Shown piece by piece: positions 62,516 through 64,000 of a stretch of DNA of 64,000 nt. The position numbers and the translations under genes were made by a program. How positions within the stretch are numbered: the first letter of the stretch is position 1; the number at the start of each line of letters is the position of its first letter. The stretch is taken from the NCBI GenBank assembly GCA_031265845.1, contig JAISCC010000153.1:1-64000 (forward strand), given 5' to 3'. The notes beneath the pieces are model-generated. The model did no database searches and was not told the DNA's origin. It worked only from the letters and a program-made list of their open reading frames with translations. Source of the DNA: Treponema sp. GTDB taxonomy: Bacteria; Spirochaetota; Spirochaetia; Treponematales; Breznakiellaceae.

Positions 62516-64000
62516 GCGCTATCATCGCCCAAAACATCCATCACTTCATCAAGCGTAGCGCAGGCTAGGCAACGGCGGACTTTTTCTTCGGCTTCTTTTC
62601 GTGAGATGCTGGTGATCGCCCGTTTAACGCCGCCTATGGCGCTTGGGATCATACTCAGTTCGGTTATACCCATGCCGACAAGCGCCTGGCTAAGCAGGGG
62701 ATCTCCCGCCATATCACCGCAGACGCTGATGGGAATGCCCGCCTTGCGCGCGGCGTCAGCGGACATCTTGATCGCCCGCAAGACCGCAACTTGACAGGCG
62801 TTCGCAAGTTCCGATAACGCGTTGTTCCCCCGATCAGCGGCCATGATGTATTGAGACAGATCGTTTGAACCAATGCTGAAAAAATCAGACGCCGCCGCAA
62901 GTGTATCCGCCATGATCGCCGCCGCAGGGGTTTCCACCATTATCCCAAACGGAACGGGCCATACATGCGCAATCCCATCTCGCTCAAGCTCCACATGGAC
63001 GTTTGCAAGCGTTTCTTTGCAGAAGAGGACTTCTTCCACCGTACTTATCATAGGCGCCATGATCTTTATCGTAAAACCAACGCCCGCCCTAAGTATGGAT
63101 CGTAGTTGTCCGGCGAAAAGCTGTCTTTCTCTTTGGCAGAACCGTATCCCGCGCACACCGAGGAAGGGATTGTCTTCTTCTTTTCTTGAAAGCCACGCAA
63201 GAGGTTTGTCGCCGCCTATGTCAAGGGTGCGGATGGCAACCGGATCATTAGGGAAAAACGCCAGAATTTCTTTGAGCGTGGCGATTTGAGTCTCTTCATC
63301 CGGCGCATTCGGACGGGAAAGAAAAAGAAATTCCGTACGTAAAAGTCCAATGCCTTCGGCGTTGGACTCGGCGGCTCTTTTTGCATCCCGCTTTTCGCCT
63401 ACATTAGCGCGGACATGTATCTTCGCCCCATCTGTTGTAACGGCGTCTTTTTTGCTGTCCTCAAAATCCCGCCTCTTTTTCTCTTCCCAGCCGGCGATCT
63501 TCTTTTTGAATCCGGACTGTGTCTGCGCGTCAGGGTCAATCGTAACCGAACAATTCTTTCCGTCAATGATGACGAGCGTTCCGTTTTCTATGCTTTCGTC
63601 AAGGCGATAACCCGATATGCCGGGAATGCCAAGCGCTTTAGCCAGAATCGCAGTGTGAGATGTCGCGCCGCCTGTTTCGCTCAAAATGCCGCGAATTCTG
63701 TTTTCAAAGCGGACAATCATGGAAGGCTGCGCTTCCCTGGCGGCAAGGATGATGTCGCCGGAATCTTCGGAGTCCGCGCCATCCTGTCTGGTAAGGACGG
63801 CAAGTACGCGGGAAGCCACATCATTGATATCAGCAGCCCGTTGTGGAAGATAGTCGCCGGGCAGTTTGCGGTACTCTAGCGCCAGTTTGTTCATTTTTTG
63901 CTGATACAGGGACGCGGCGTCCACTTTTTCCGTACGTATAGCTTTCTTTACCTCATCAATGAGGTCGTCATCCATCAGAATAAGTTTTTGCGCATTGAAA
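62503..64000 (-). CDS. ptsI: PTS enzyme I (5' end outside window)
   Basis: The frame stays open to the window end, so the ATG at 63975 is internal: upstream codons read FNAQKLIL, matching the usual 'F-x-A-x-x-x-L-L-D-P' region. About 499 aa are visible of roughly 575. The phosphorylated histidine is in SETGGATSHTAILAKALGIPGI. The C-terminal PEP-binding TIM barrel has AEGIGLLRTEFLFL, LDIGGDKPLAWL, IMVETPAAAIMAD, FFSIGSNDLSQYIMAADRGN and ISVCGDMAGDPLL. It transfers phosphate from PEP to HPr. With the EIIA protein at 50 kb it may serve a regulatory PTS; no permease component is in the window. Confidence 0.95.
   Translation of the reverse strand, partial: FNAQKLILMDDDLIDEVKKAIRTEKVDAASLYQQKMNKLALEYRKLPGDYLPQRAADINDVASRVLAVLTRQDGADSEDSGDIILAAREAQPSMIVRFENRIRGILSETGGATSHTAILAKALGIPGISGYRLDESIENGTLVIIDGKNCSVTIDPDAQTQSGFKKKIAGWEEKKRRDFEDSKKDAVTTDGAKIHVRANVGEKRDAKRAAESNAEGIGLLRTEFLFLSRPNAPDEETQIATLKEILAFFPNDPVAIRTLDIGGDKPLAWLSRKEEDNPFLGVRGIRFCQRERQLFAGQLRSILRAGVGFTIKIMAPMISTVEEVLFCKETLANVHVELERDGIAHVWPVPFGIMVETPAAAIMADTLAAASDFFSIGSNDLSQYIMAADRGNNALSELANACQVAVLRAIKMSADAARKAGIPISVCGDMAGDPLLSQALVGMGITELSMIPSAIGGVKRAITSISRKEAEEKVRRCLACATLDEVMDVLGDDSASQS

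Overview
The window reads as a spirochaete chromosome, most likely a Treponema (Treponemataceae), possibly of the gut or termite-gut kind; that placement is inference. Supporting signs are two FlaB-type periplasmic flagellins next to FlaG and FliD, a V-type rather than F-type ATPase, Bat/MoxR-type vWA gene sets, lipoproteins with InlB-type repeats, a protein with a Borrelia P13-like C-terminus, and a heterodimeric ABC exporter. No tRNA, rRNA or CRISPR array was seen.

Layout. 0-2.5 kb: end of an ECF sigma factor, a broken AraC regulator, a DMT exporter. 2.5-7.8 kb: exonuclease III, then a tightly overlapping operon of rhomboid protease, DUF58 protein, membrane protein and two vWA (BatA/BatB-like) proteins. 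7.8-12.9 kb: a GntR/LacI-type regulator divergent from a monosaccharide ABC importer (ATPase, permease, binding protein), with repeated operator-like sites between them. 12.9-16.3 kb: a RAYT transposase and ClpB. 16.3-22.2 kb: a surface-protein region with a P13-like protein, two InlB-repeat lipoproteins, a relic of a third and a DUF4469 protein. 22.2-26 kb: HAD phosphatase, GH3-family ligase, small outer-membrane protein. 26-32.3 kb: glucan phosphorylase and the ABC exporter pair. 32.6-37.4 kb: second RAYT, TsaB/TsaE, alpha-galactosidase. 37.4-42.8 kb: flagellar filament genes. 43-51 kb: YitT protein, radical SAM enzyme, a thiazoline-carboxylate hydrolase relative, part of a V-ATPase operon, a PTS IIA protein and SecG. 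51.2-52 kb: joined fragments of three IS families. 52.3-56.4 kb: a GC-rich MoxR-DUF58-membrane protein operon. 56.6-64 kb: lipoprotein, XRE regulator with palindromic sites, ComF, NFACT protein, acyltransferase, PgsA and PTS enzyme I (cut by the window end).

Cross-cutting signals. Three intergenic G/C homopolymers are each exactly 15 nt. Two RAYT genes go with scattered copies of the palindrome GTGTCWGACAC, and one RAYT unit is bounded by perfect 18-bp inverted repeats. At least six genes have a -10 box ending only 6-7 nt before the start codon and mostly no Shine-Dalgarno, which suggests leaderless mRNAs beside a conventional set with AGGAGG sites. I did not find a clearly new defence or catalytic system; the strongest candidates for novelty are the RAYT/REP unit, the homopolymer tracts, the leaderless promoter architecture and the XRE operator region with its orphan signal peptide.
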